From: an uncultured Lachnospiraceae bacterium
GTDB taxonomy: Bacteria; Bacillota_A; Clostridia; Lachnospirales; Lachnospiraceae
Reading direction: 5' to 3'
Assembly: GCA_902787595.1 (NCBI GenBank)
Contig: CADAHD010000024.1
Span: 1-23,745, forward strand
Length of the DNA stretch: 23,745 nt
Position numbers and translations under genes: made by a program. Below, piece after piece: positions 15,156 to 23,668 of this stretch; position 1 is the first letter of the stretch; every line of letters begins with the position of its first letter. The notes under the pieces were generated by a model. That model saw only the letters and a program-made list of their open reading frames with translations. It did no database searches and was not told where the DNA came from.

Positions 15156-16415
15156 ATGAAATCAATGACAATAAACAACATTTGTGCAGCCTGTGGCGGA
15201 GAACTCATAGGAAATGCGACAGATGACAGAGAGGCAAGCTGTGTGGTAATAGATTCCAGAAAGATAGAGCCCGGCGGGATCTTTATAGCAACAAAGGGAG
15301 AGCGTGTAGACGGACACAGCTTTATACCGCAGGTTTTTGAAAAAGGCGCTCTGGCTGCTGTATGTGAGAAAGCACCGGCAGATGCGGCAGGCCCCTGCAT
15401 TGTGGTTAAAGACAGCTTTAAAGCGCTTACGGATATCGCTGCTTTTTACAGAAAGCAGTTATCCTGCAGGTTTATAGGTATTGCGGGAAGCGTCGGTAAG
15501 ACCAGCACAAAGGAAATGACTGCCGCAGTGCTTAAGCAGAAATATAAGGTACTGTGCACGGAAGGAAGCCTTAATAATGAGATAGGCGTGCCGCTTACTA
15601 TCCTTAAGATAAGAGATGATGATGAATGCGCTGTGGTGGAGATGGGCATCAATCACTTTGGAGAGATGAGCCGTCTTACCGCGTTGGTGCATCCCGATAT
15701 TGCGCTCATCACTAATATAGGTGAATGTCATCTGGAAGCGCTGCATGACCGCGACGGCGTGCTGAAAGCAAAGACAGAGATATTCGAAGGCATGAGCGAT
15801 GAAGGCATAGCAGTGCTTAACGGTGAGGATGATAAGCTAAGGACCGTAAACAGAAAAGGCAGCGTATTTTATTCGCTTGACGACGGTTTTGATGCATCAT
15901 TTATAGCCGGCAGGCATATGCAGATAAATGCGCACGGCGCGGCAGCTGTGGGACGTCTGCTGGGTGTTGAAGATGATGAGATAACAGAGGGATTGAAGAG
16001 CTTTAAGACCATGAGCGGCCGTGGCAGCATAATAAAATGCCCGGATCATAATGTGATAGATGACTGCTATAACGCCAACCCCACTTCGGTAAAAGCATCG
16101 ATAGACATGCTTTGTGAAACTTTTGCTTCCGGACGCGTGGCGATACTTGGAGATATGTTTGAACTGGGTGAAAACGAAGCAGCATTTCATGCATCGGTCG
16201 GGGCTTATGCAAAGGAAAAAGGCGTTGAAGAGCTGATCGCTGTCGGCGCTTTGTCAAAGAATATGGCGGATGCATTCGGGACTGCGCAGTATTATGAAAG
16301 CACGGATGCGCTGGTCGCTGCCCTAAACGGAATGGATCTTAAGGGAAAGAATATACTTGTAAAAGCTTCACACGGAATGCATTTTGAAAAGGTTATTGAA
16401 GCGCTCACCAAATGA
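15156..16415 (+). CDS. murF: UDP-N-acetylmuramoyl-tripeptide--D-alanyl-D-alanine ligase
   Basis: Adds D-Ala-D-Ala to UDP-MurNAc-tripeptide, the last cytosolic step of peptidoglycan precursor synthesis. The 420-aa protein has the N-terminal uridine-binding domain (CVVIDSRKIEPGGIFIATKG), the P-loop GSVGKTSTKE near residue 110, EMGINHFGEM, TNIGECHLE, and the C-terminal NDCYN-type motif (DDCYNANPTS) and LGDMFELGE. The start at 15156 is chosen because TGAGGT lies about 8 nt upstream and MurF proteins begin near MxxMT; the ATG at 15141 overlaps that site. The central domain looks short: only a few residues separate VFYSLDDGFDAS from GRHMQINAHGAAAVG, where I would expect several strands more. The flavoprotein gene starts 13 nt after the stop. 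Confidence 0.95.
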   Translation: MKSMTINNICAACGGELIGNATDDREASCVVIDSRKIEPGGIFIATKGERVDGHSFIPQVFEKGALAAVCEKAPADAAGPCIVVKDSFKALTDIAAFYRKQLSCRFIGIAGSVGKTSTKEMTAAVLKQKYKVLCTEGSLNNEIGVPLTILKIRDDDECAVVEMGINHFGEMSRLTALVHPDIALITNIGECHLEALHDRDGVLKAKTEIFEGMSDEGIAVLNGEDDKLRTVNRKGSVFYSLDDGFDASFIAGRHMQINAHGAAAVGRLLGVEDDEITEGLKSFKTMSGRGSIIKCPDHNVIDDCYNANPTSVKASIDMLCETFASGRVAILGDMFELGENEAAFHASVGAYAKEKGVEELIAVGALSKNMADAFGTAQYYESTDALVAALNGMDLKGKNILVKASHGMHFEKVIEALTK

Positions 16416-16428
16416 CGGAGGTATCACA

Positions 16429-17796
16429 ATGGACTATGATGTATTGATAATCGGCGCCGGACCGGGGGGCATATTTTCGGCATACGAACTGGCTAAGCTT
16501 AAGCCGGGAATAAAGATAGCGGTATTCGAGAGCGGTAATCCGCTTGAAAAACGCAAGTGCCCCATCGACGGCGATAAAGTAAAAAGCTGCATCGGCTGTA
16601 AACCCTGTTCCATCATGAACGGCTTTGGCGGCGCCGGAGCTTTTTCCGACGGAAAATATAATATAACCAATCAGTTCGGCGGTACTTTGTATGAATACAT
16701 AGGCAAGAATAAAGCCATAGAACTGATGAAATATGTTGATGATATAAATATGAGTCACGGCGGCAAGGGGACGAAGCTTTATTCCACTGCCAACACCGAT
16801 ATCAAAAAGCTCTGCCTTCAGAATGATCTGCATCTTCTGGATGCGTCGGTACGTCACCTGGGAACCGATGTGAATTATATAGTGCTTGGGCAGCTTTTTG
16901 ATGAGCTGAAAGATAAAGTGGATTTTTATTTCCTTTCGCCTGTAGAACATGTAAGAATAATTGACGGCGGATATCAAGTGGAATTAAAGGACGCTTCCTA
17001 TACCGGAGAGAAGTGCATTATATCTGCGGGACGAAGCGGCAGCAAGTGGATGGAGAGCGTATGCAGCGAGCTGGAGATCCCCACAAAGAGCAACCGTGTG
17101 GATATAGGCGTGCGCGTTGAACTTCCGGCAGCAGTTTTTTCACATCTTACGGATGAGCTTTATGAAAGCAAGATAGTTTACCGCACCGCAAAATACGGCG
17201 ATCTGGTGCGTACCTTCTGTATGAACCCCAAAGGTGCAGTGGTAAACGAGAATACAAACGGCATCGTTACCGTAAACGGTCACAGCTATGAGGATCCGGA
17301 AAAGCAGACAGAGAATACCAATTTTGCTCTGCTGGTGGCTAAGCATTTCTCACAGCCTTTCAAAGACAGTAACGGTTACGGTGAGAGCATAGCAAGGCTT
17401 TCGAATATGCTGGGCGGAGGAGTTATAGTGCAGCGCTTCGGGGATCTGATAACAGGGCACCGCTCCACTCCTTCGCGTATCAGTGAGGCTTTCATCACAC
17501 CTACACTCAATGCCACTCCCGGCGATCTGAGTCTGGTTATGCCCAAGCGCATACTGGACGGTATCATAGAGATGATCTATAAGCTCGATAAGATAGCTCC
17601 GGGCACTGCTAATGACGACACCCTGCTCTACGGCGTGGAAGTCAAGTTCTACAATATGGAAGTCGAGATAGATGAAAATCTTGAGACCCTCCATAAGGGC
17701 CTGTTCATAATCGGCGATGGCAGCGGCATAACACATTCACTTTCACATGCCAGCGCCAGCGGCGTGCATGTGGCAAGGGTGATCTGCGGAGCATAA
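16429..17796 (+). CDS. FAD-dependent oxidoreductase, COG2509-like
   Basis: 456-aa flavoprotein with an N-terminal Rossmann FAD site (IIGAGPGGIFSAYELAK) and a C-terminal FAD-contact region (GLFIIGDGSGITHSLSHAS). A cysteine cluster, C44-x9-C54-x2-C57-x2-C60, is followed by GFGGAGAFSDGKYN; as I recall, this pairing is a feature of the uncharacterised FAD-dependent dehydrogenases grouped as COG2509. The four cysteines could bind an Fe-S cluster or zinc, which is inferred. No transmembrane segment is seen. The start at 16429 is set by CGGAGG (16416-16421), 7 nt upstream and directly after the murF stop; the longer reading from 16384 overlaps murF. It is likely co-transcribed with murF, although no known wall-synthesis role explains this. 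The substrate is unknown. Confidence 0.9.
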   Translation: MDYDVLIIGAGPGGIFSAYELAKLKPGIKIAVFESGNPLEKRKCPIDGDKVKSCIGCKPCSIMNGFGGAGAFSDGKYNITNQFGGTLYEYIGKNKAIELMKYVDDINMSHGGKGTKLYSTANTDIKKLCLQNDLHLLDASVRHLGTDVNYIVLGQLFDELKDKVDFYFLSPVEHVRIIDGGYQVELKDASYTGEKCIISAGRSGSKWMESVCSELEIPTKSNRVDIGVRVELPAAVFSHLTDELYESKIVYRTAKYGDLVRTFCMNPKGAVVNENTNGIVTVNGHSYEDPEKQTENTNFALLVAKHFSQPFKDSNGYGESIARLSNMLGGGVIVQRFGDLITGHRSTPSRISEAFITPTLNATPGDLSLVMPKRILDGIIEMIYKLDKIAPGTANDDTLLYGVEVKFYNMEVEIDENLETLHKGLFIIGDGSGITHSLSHASASGVHVARVICGA

Positions 17797-17831
17797 AGGA
17801 TTTTTCGCAGGAATCGAATATAAGAGAGAAT

Positions 17832-17862
17832 AAAAACAGCGGCCGGCAGGTCGCTGTTTTTT
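17832..17862 (+). terminator. Intrinsic terminator after the flavoprotein gene
   Basis: AAAAACAGCG (17832-17841) pairs with CGCTGTTTTT (17852-17861) around a 10-nt loop; the right arm runs into the T tract ending at 17862. Confidence 0.9.
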
Positions 17863-17894
17863 GGTATGTTTCAAAAAATGGTACAAATGGGTGA

Positions 17895-17923
17895 TATACA
17901 TTACCGTTTTTTATATATATAAT
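17895..17923 (+). promoter_or_regulatory. Putative promoter of the secreted-protein gene
   Basis: TATACA (17895-17900), a 17-nt spacer, and TATAAT (17918-17923). The -10 is exact but the -35 matches TTGACA at only four positions. Confidence 0.5.
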
Positions 17924-17944
17924 TTTTCTGAATATATCCGGCGC

Positions 17945-17961
17945 GTCGTGATATTCACGAC
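17945..17961 (+). promoter_or_regulatory. Inverted repeat in the 5' leader of the secreted-protein gene
   Basis: GTCGTGA (17945-17951), TAT, TCACGAC (17955-17961): 7-bp arms about 16 nt upstream of the ribosome site AAGGAGGG. It could be an operator or an mRNA stem-loop near the ribosome site. Confidence 0.4.
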
Positions 17962-17987
17962 AGCTACTCATGCATAAGGAGGGAGAA

Positions 17988-20900
17988 ATGAAAAGAAAAA
18001 GACTGTTGGCATGGCTGCTTACATTGGCAATGTGCTTTTCGGAGATAGGAAGCACAGGCCTTAAAGTGATGGCAGCGGGAGAAGATGAGGTTAACATGGA
18101 GGCTGATGTTGATGATGACATACAGCCGGATGACGGCGCGGGCTTTGTAAAAACTGCGGAAAATACCATGTTTGGTACGCAGGAGATGGCGGAAGCGCGC
18201 AATATCATGCAGGATGGTACAGTGTGGCGCGGCAGTTATGCATATTTTGGCGAATACCAGGGGGAGCCGGTAAAATACAGGGTATTGTCTAATAAGACAG
18301 ATCTGTATGTCTTCAAATCCTACTATTCGGTTTTATTAGACTGTGATAACCTTTTGTATACAGATGATTGGGCGGATGTGAAAGAAGCGAATGAAACAAT
18401 GAAGAGTAAACTGCACTTTGAAACATTGGAAAACAATGCTATTGCATCAAGTTATAGATCTTCATATTCCGTGGACCCGTTAAGAGATAAGGGGGACAAG
18501 TTTTTTTATCTTCACGAAAGAGATTTTGAAGAAAGAAATTTTGGATATAATGTAAAGGGGAGCCGTATAAAGAAGTTCAGAGATGGAAAATCCGGAGCTT
18601 ATTGGTTACGTTATCCGAGTGAAGGACTGGTCACAGAATCCGGAGAGATTACAGATTTTGATATCTATAATAAGACGGTTGCGGTAAGCCCTGCTTTAGA
18701 TGTTTACCTTAGTAAAATCCTTTTCTCATCTGCGGTTAAGGGTGATAAAGCCGAAGTCGGTACTGAATATAAGTTTACGATAAGATTTATGGGCCTGCCC
18801 ATAAAGCGCACGGAAGGGAAAGCTGTTAAGATACGCGGTGATGTAGTGAGCATACCCTATACGATATATGGCGATAATTCGTTTTATGCGAATGCTGTTT
18901 CAGTCCTGATAACGAGTAAAAGGTGTGAATTGTACGGTGATCTGTATGACAATACCGGAAAGATATTGCTTTATGACAGACTGGATATACCGGGGGGATT
19001 TGCAAGGAATAAAAGCGGTACGTTCAGACTGCCGGAGGGCTTATCCGTTGATGGATGGGGCAGTGATTACTTTGTTTATATTTTTCCGGAAGTTATCAAC
19101 GATAGTCATAGAACAGATTATGCCGGAGAATTCGAAGAGATCAGTAAGGATTCGATAGAGATAGTAAAGACTTACACGGTGAACTTTGATACAAACGATA
19201 AAGCGGCCGCGCCGGATGCGCAGATGATCGAAAAAGGGGAAAAGGCAGTAAAGCCCTCTGACCCCAAAGCTGCAGGATATAGCTTTGCCGGATGGTATAC
19301 TAATCAGGCATGCACCGGAGATGCATTTAATTTTGATACCCCTATAACAGCCGATACCACCCTGTATGCGAAGTGGATCGAGTCGACCTGGACAGTGAGC
19401 TTTGATCCCAACTGCGAAGATGCCGCAGGCATGCCGCAGCAGCAGAAGGTTATGAAAGGCAATACTGCGGTAGAACCTAAGGATCCCACGCGTGAAGGTT
19501 ATGACTTTGGCGGCTGGTATAAGAAAGCTGCCTGCGATGAAGCTTCCAAATATGATTTCAGTAAGCCTGTTACAGGAAATATCACTCTGTATGCAAAGTG
19601 GAAGAAATTATATAATGTGAGTTTTGACGCCAACGGCGGCAGCGGGAATATGCCTTCTGTAAAAGTTGCCGATGGGGATTACTTTACTCTTCCGGAATGC
19701 ACGTATACTCATCCAAATGCCGAGATGGAATGCATTGGATGGTATATGGATGATAAATTTTATTATGTGAGTTCAAAAGTGCTCATCAGTAAAGATACCA
19801 CATTTAAGGCCGGGTGGGATCAGATGGACTTTAAGACAGTTACCTTTGTTGATAAATACGGAGATAACAGTAGTGTAAGAGTTAAGAATAAAGAAAAAGT
19901 AAGCAGACCTTCGGATCCTGTGCATGATGGATATACATTCATAGGATGGTATACTTACCAGGCGGAAGATAATAAGGCGAACGATGATTATTTGTACGAT
20001 TTTGACAGTGTAGTAACAAAAGATCTGAATCTGTATGCTGCATGGACTGATGATACGGAATATCATATATCTGTAACAGAAAGCAGCTACATGCCGGGCG
20101 GTAAGGCATATGCTGATAAGGACTATGCGAAGATAGGCGATGAAGTTACCATTACGTTTACACCTGATGAAGGCTTTGAAGTTGATCATATAAGCGGCGT
20201 TCCATATTATGAATCCAAATTCGGCAAGGTACAGAATTATTGGAATGTTTCCGTAACAGGAAATACATATAGTTTTACTATACCTGATATGACGATGGCA
20301 GAACAGGAGTATAAGAATATCAGGATAGAGGCATGCTTTAAGGCATCTCATGAGCATGAGCTTGAAAAGCATAATAAGAAAAAGCCGACATGTACCGTAT
20401 CAGGTAATGTTGCATGGGCAGAGTGTAAGGTCTGTCATCACAAGTATCTGTGGGATGAGGAAACAGATGTTATAAATCAGGACATAAGCACGGATTGGGA
20501 AACACGTATTATATGGCCCGCAGGGCATACGGATGTGGTGACTGTTGAGGCTAAGCAGCCCAACTGTACCGTATCAGGCAACTTGAGCTATGCTGTATGT
20601 AACGCCTGCGGTACCATGTGGTGGAACAGCAATATGGGTGAAGAGATCACGATGGATGATGTGATACTGCCTGTAGATGTAAATGCCCATGAATGGGATC
20701 CTGCAACGGTTTCTTACAGTTGGACTGATGATCTGTCAACGGTTACGGCTTCATGCTGCTGTATACATAACAGTGAGCACACGTACATGGAGGCAGCGGC
20801 TGTTACACGTACGGTAGTAAAAGAACCTACCTGTGAAGAAGACGGTGTCGCAAATTATACTTCGGATGCATTTGCCAATCCGATATTTGAGGTACAGACT

Positions 20901-22526
20901 AAGACAGGTGTGGTAATTGAGAAAACCGGTCATGATTACATGGAGCCCTTCTATGAGTGGAGCGCCGATCTTTCGGCTGTAAGTGCGATCAGCGAATGCA
21001 GCAGAGATGCTTCCCATAAGATAAGCGAAACGGTTGCGCCTAAGGTTACTGTGATGGATGGGTATAAAAAGTATACCGCCACATTTACCAATGAAAGATT
21101 TGAAGAACAGGTAAGGGATATAGCTGAAGTAACATTTGACATGAATGGCGTGAGCGCATCGGATGTTCCGAATATCCAGAAAGTGGATCTTAACGATCCT
21201 GCGGTCATACCCTATACCTCTCCTTCGGCTGAAGGTTATATCTTTACAGGCTGGTACAGCGATGAAGACTGCACAAAGGTTTATGATTTTGATACGCCCA
21301 TAAGCAAAAAGACTGTTATTTATGCAGGCTGGCTTAGTGAAAGCGCGACTGTATTTACCGTAAGCTTTAATATGATGGGACATGGAGCGTCTGTTGCTCC
21401 TGTAAAAGTAGAGAGCGGTAAGAAGCTTCCCAGACCCGTAGATCCTAAGGAATCCGGCATGGAATTCGGGGGCTGGTATACCGAAGAAGAATGTAAGAAT
21501 GCATATGATTTTGGTACTGAGGTAACGAAGGACTTTACGTTGTTTGCAAAGTGGAGCGAGAAGGCTGCACCGGATCCCGTAAAGGGCGGCAGATCGGCGC
21601 TCGATCCTCTTCCTGAAATAGTGGAAGGTACCAAAGATATCTATCTGGTTAAAGGACAGAAATTTGATATACCCGACGGATGGACGATCGCGCGTGATGA
21701 TAAGGCAAGTAAAAAGATCATAAGTATCAGCAAGAGCGGTAAATTTACGGCAAAGAAGACCGGCGATGCAAAGATGATCTTCGGCGACAGGACAGTGAAT
21801 GTCCATGTATATAAGCCTGTAATTAAGGAAAAGAGCATTAAGCTCGAAGCGCTTGAAACAAAGACTGTAGAGATCAAGGATTATCCTGCGGATAAGATGT
21901 CTGTTTTATGGTACAGCGCGTCGCCGGATGTTGCTACGGTTGATGAGGACGGAAAAGTAACGGCGCATGCAAAGGGCAGCGCAAAGATCACTGCATACAT
22001 CAACGGATCTGCATATACATGCACTGTAAAGGTAACGGAGAAGAAGGCGGTAGTAGCAGAACGTACCATGCATGTGATCTCGGGCGGCAAGCCTAAGACG
22101 ATAAATGTCAGGGTACCGAAAGTTAAGAAGCTTGATTGGAAGAGCGCATCAGAGAATATCGCATCCGTAAAGAAGAATAAGGTTACGGCTAATGCTCCCG
22201 GAGAAACTGTCTTAAGTGCAAGCGCAAACGGTGTTGAGTATACTATAAAGCTTTATTCTGAAAAGATCGATCTTAGCAGCGCAGACTCACGATTTGCAAA
22301 GGCTAAAGGATCTAATAAATATACACTGACACTTAAGAAGGGCGATAAGATTAGTATCGATACTGATGCTTCACTTGATCAGGCTGCAGTATTTAAGAGT
22401 TCCAAGCCTATGGTAGCTTTTATAGACGAAGACGGAAATGTGGAAGCCAGAAGCAAGGGCAGCGGTAAGTTCACAACAAAGCTTAACGGAAAGACTATCA
22501 CGATCACGGTAAAAGTTGAAGAATAA
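17988..22526 (+). CDS. Large secreted multi-repeat surface protein (InlB-type repeats, Ig-like C-terminus)
   Basis: 1512 aa, secreted. The signal peptide is MKRKRLLAWLLTLAMCFSEI..., with a likely cut near VMAAG. Residues about 70-240 resemble a DUF6273-type domain (GSYAYFGEYQGEPVKYRVLS ... AYWLRYPS ... VAVSPALDV). Four InlB/Listeria-Bacteroides repeats follow (nt about 19172-20046), each with a GWY motif and ending in LYAKW or similar; two more lie at about 21126-21336 and 21353-21555. Between them are two cysteine motifs of the form CTVSGN-x5-C-x2-C (CKVCHHKYLW, CNACGTMWW). The C-terminus has Ig-like (BIG2) domains such as PDVATVDEDGKVTAHAKGSA. No LPXTG, SLH, cell-wall-binding repeat or C-terminal membrane helix is seen, so its attachment is unexplained. 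The start at 17988 is set by AAGGAGGG (about 17977-17983). Adhesion or extracellular scaffolding is a guess. Confidence 0.88.
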   Translation: MKRKRLLAWLLTLAMCFSEIGSTGLKVMAAGEDEVNMEADVDDDIQPDDGAGFVKTAENTMFGTQEMAEARNIMQDGTVWRGSYAYFGEYQGEPVKYRVLSNKTDLYVFKSYYSVLLDCDNLLYTDDWADVKEANETMKSKLHFETLENNAIASSYRSSYSVDPLRDKGDKFFYLHERDFEERNFGYNVKGSRIKKFRDGKSGAYWLRYPSEGLVTESGEITDFDIYNKTVAVSPALDVYLSKILFSSAVKGDKAEVGTEYKFTIRFMGLPIKRTEGKAVKIRGDVVSIPYTIYGDNSFYANAVSVLITSKRCELYGDLYDNTGKILLYDRLDIPGGFARNKSGTFRLPEGLSVDGWGSDYFVYIFPEVINDSHRTDYAGEFEEISKDSIEIVKTYTVNFDTNDKAAAPDAQMIEKGEKAVKPSDPKAAGYSFAGWYTNQACTGDAFNFDTPITADTTLYAKWIESTWTVSFDPNCEDAAGMPQQQKVMKGNTAVEPKDPTREGYDFGGWYKKAACDEASKYDFSKPVTGNITLYAKWKKLYNVSFDANGGSGNMPSVKVADGDYFTLPECTYTHPNAEMECIGWYMDDKFYYVSSKVLISKDTTFKAGWDQMDFKTVTFVDKYGDNSSVRVKNKEKVSRPSDPVHDGYTFIGWYTYQAEDNKANDDYLYDFDSVVTKDLNLYAAWTDDTEYHISVTESSYMPGGKAYADKDYAKIGDEVTITFTPDEGFEVDHISGVPYYESKFGKVQNYWNVSVTGNTYSFTIPDMTMAEQEYKNIRIEACFKASHEHELEKHNKKKPTCTVSGNVAWAECKVCHHKYLWDEETDVINQDISTDWETRIIWPAGHTDVVTVEAKQPNCTVSGNLSYAVCNACGTMWWNSNMGEEITMDDVILPVDVNAHEWDPATVSYSWTDDLSTVTASCCCIHNSEHTYMEAAAVTRTVVKEPTCEEDGVANYTSDAFANPIFEVQTKTGVVIEKTGHDYMEPFYEWSADLSAVSAISECSRDASHKISETVAPKVTVMDGYKKYTATFTNERFEEQVRDIAEVTFDMNGVSASDVPNIQKVDLNDPAVIPYTSPSAEGYIFTGWYSDEDCTKVYDFDTPISKKTVIYAGWLSESATVFTVSFNMMGHGASVAPVKVESGKKLPRPVDPKESGMEFGGWYTEEECKNAYDFGTEVTKDFTLFAKWSEKAAPDPVKGGRSALDPLPEIVEGTKDIYLVKGQKFDIPDGWTIARDDKASKKIISISKSGKFTAKKTGDAKMIFGDRTVNVHVYKPVIKEKSIKLEALETKTVEIKDYPADKMSVLWYSASPDVATVDEDGKVTAHAKGSAKITAYINGSAYTCTVKVTEKKAVVAERTMHVISGGKPKTINVRVPKVKKLDWKSASENIASVKKNKVTANAPGETVLSASANGVEYTIKLYSEKIDLSSADSRFAKAKGSNKYTLTLKKGDKISIDTDASLDQAAVFKSSKPMVAFIDEDGNVEARSKGSGKFTTKLNGKTITITVKVEE

Positions 22527-22557
22527 CTCCTGCAGGTATAATGTGTGATCAGTAAGG

Positions 22558-22592
22558 ATGCAGGATCTGAATTAAGGATTCGGATCCTGCAT
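22558..22592 (+). terminator. Long stem-loop after the secreted-protein gene, probable terminator
   Basis: A 15-bp stem: ATGCAGGATCTGAAT (22558-22572) with ATTCGGATCCTGCAT (22578-22592), one T.G pair, 5-nt loop. Only TTTCAC follows, so termination may be incomplete. It lies 29 nt before the next start codon. Confidence 0.65.
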
Positions 22593-22620
22593 TTCACTGA
22601 TGAACATAATGGAGGAAAAC

Positions 22621-23154
22621 ATGGAATATCATATTAATGCGCCTTTTGCGCAGGAAGATCTGAATAAATTAAGAGCGGGAGATATGGTTTATATAAGCGG
22701 CACGATCTATGTGGCGCGTGATGCCGCGCATAAGCGCATGTACGAAGCTCTGCAGCGCGGAGAGGATCTTCCCGTGGATGTGAAAGGCCAGACTGTTTAT
22801 TATATGGGGCCGTCGCCTGCACGTGAAGGACAGGTGATAGGATCTGCCGGGCCCACGACTGCCAGCCGCATGGATAAGTATACGCCTTCTTTGCTTGACC
22901 TGGGATTAAATGCGATGATAGGAAAAGGAAAGAGATCGCAGGCGGTAAAGGATTCGATGAAGAAAAACGGCGCAGTGTATTTTGCAGCTATAGGCGGTGC
23001 CGGCGCGCTGCTTTCCAAAGCGATAACCTCTGCGGAAGTTGTGGCGTATGACGATCTGGGAACAGAAGCGTTACGAAAGCTTACGGTTTCGGAGTTCCCC
23101 GCTATAGTAGTGATAGATACGGAAGGAACGGATCTGTATTTCACGAAATATTAA
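22621..23154 (+). CDS. Class I fumarate hydratase / tartrate dehydratase beta-subunit-like protein
   Basis: 178 aa matching the beta (C-terminal) part of Fe-S hydro-lyases. Visible are LRAGDMVYISGTIYVARDAAH, then YYMGPSPAREGQVIGSAGPT, TTASRMDKYTPSLLDLG, IGKGKRS, and YFAAIGGAGALLSK, all typical of this domain. Length is usual for a separate beta subunit. In two-subunit enzymes the alpha subunit carries the 4Fe-4S cluster and is normally encoded just upstream; here the upstream neighbour is the secreted-protein gene and the downstream one is a tRNA, so alpha must be elsewhere or absent. Substrate (fumarate, tartrate or another hydroxy acid) cannot be fixed. The start at 22621 follows GGAGG by 5 nt; the ATG at 22600 precedes this ribosome site. 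No strong promoter of its own was found. Confidence 0.93.
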   Translation: MEYHINAPFAQEDLNKLRAGDMVYISGTIYVARDAAHKRMYEALQRGEDLPVDVKGQTVYYMGPSPAREGQVIGSAGPTTASRMDKYTPSLLDLGLNAMIGKGKRSQAVKDSMKKNGAVYFAAIGGAGALLSKAITSAEVVAYDDLGTEALRKLTVSEFPAIVVIDTEGTDLYFTKY

Positions 23155-23161
23155 CTTTCGC

Positions 23162-23190
23162 TTGACAAGTGCAGATATTTGAAATATAAT
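23162..23190 (+). promoter_or_regulatory. Consensus promoter of tRNA-Ser
   Basis: TTGACA (23162-23167), a 17-nt spacer, and TATAAT (23185-23190): both hexamers exact. The tRNA begins 46 nt after the -10. The 10-mer ACTTTCGCTT occurs at 23154-23163 and again at 23192-23201, on either side of the promoter. Confidence 0.92.
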
Positions 23191-23236
23191 TACTTTCGCT
23201 TTCAGCAAAAAACAAAATATGTAATGCAAGCAATTC

Positions 23237-23324
23237 GGAGAAGTACTCAAGAGGCCGAAGAGGCGCCCCTGCTAAGGGTGTAGGTCGGGTAACCGGCGCG
23301 AGGGTTCAAATCCCTCCTTCTCCG
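23237..23324 (+). tRNA. tRNA-Ser (anticodon GCT)
   Basis: An 88-nt class II tRNA: acceptor GGAGAAG (23237-23243) with CTTCTCC (23317-23323), discriminator G at 23324, anticodon GCT (23271-23273) reading AGC/AGU, a long variable arm typical of serine, and a T arm GAGGGTTCAAATCCCTC. CCA is not encoded. Confidence 0.97.
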
Positions 23325-23326
23325 CT

Positions 23327-23349
23327 GGCAGCCAGAGAGGCTGCCTTTT
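23327..23349 (+). terminator. Intrinsic terminator after tRNA-Ser
   Basis: A perfect 7-bp stem, GGCAGCC (23327-23333) with GGCTGCC (23339-23345), loop AGAGA, followed by TTTT. It starts 2 nt after the tRNA and makes the tRNA a separate unit from the rRNA operon. Confidence 0.88.
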
Positions 23350-23474
23350 CACTTTAGGAGGCTGATTTACATAAAATCTTCTATATAATATAAGGAAGAT
23401 ATAGTGGTAAAGAAGCCATAAGAACTACAACATCTGGTCACACAAAAAAAGATCAAAAAAAATCAAAAAAAGTG

Positions 23475-23503
23475 TTGACAAGAAAAACCTAAAGTGCTAA
23501 TAT
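23475..23503 (+). promoter_or_regulatory. rRNA operon promoter with A-tract upstream element
   Basis: TTGACA (23475-23480), a 17-nt spacer, and TAATAT (23498-23503), with TGC before the -10 as in an extended -10. Phased A tracts from about 23443 to 23471 look like an UP element. No gene lies between 23350 and 23668. Confidence 0.92.
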
Positions 23504-23555
23504 CTAAAAGTCGCACGCGAGAGAGCGAAAAAATAAAGCCTTTCAAAGCGGCAAG

Positions 23556-23656
23556 AACCTTGATAAATAAACAGCTATCCAACCCCGAAGATTTCTAATA
23601 AGAGAAATTTTTGGAACAAAGTAAATTAACGGATTTTTAGCCAGTTAAACTGGTTA
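23556..23656 (+). other. 16S rRNA leader: boxA-like region and two hairpins
   Basis: The leader holds an AACCTTGATAAATAAACAGC segment (about 23556-23575) that looks like the antitermination region common before Clostridia 16S genes. A 9-bp stem, AAGATTTCT (23588-23596) with AGAAATTTT (23603-23611), follows. A second stem near the 16S end is TAGCCAG (23638-23644) with CTGGTTA (23650-23656). One strand of the RNase III processing stem probably lies here, but its partner is outside the window. Confidence 0.5.
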
Positions 23657-23668
23657 GGAAAACAAACT

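Noticed and set aside
20751..21806. A 351-codon open frame on the minus strand inside the secreted-protein gene
   Set aside because: It lies antisense to repeats whose + strand frame is clearly coding; composition is that of a shadow frame.
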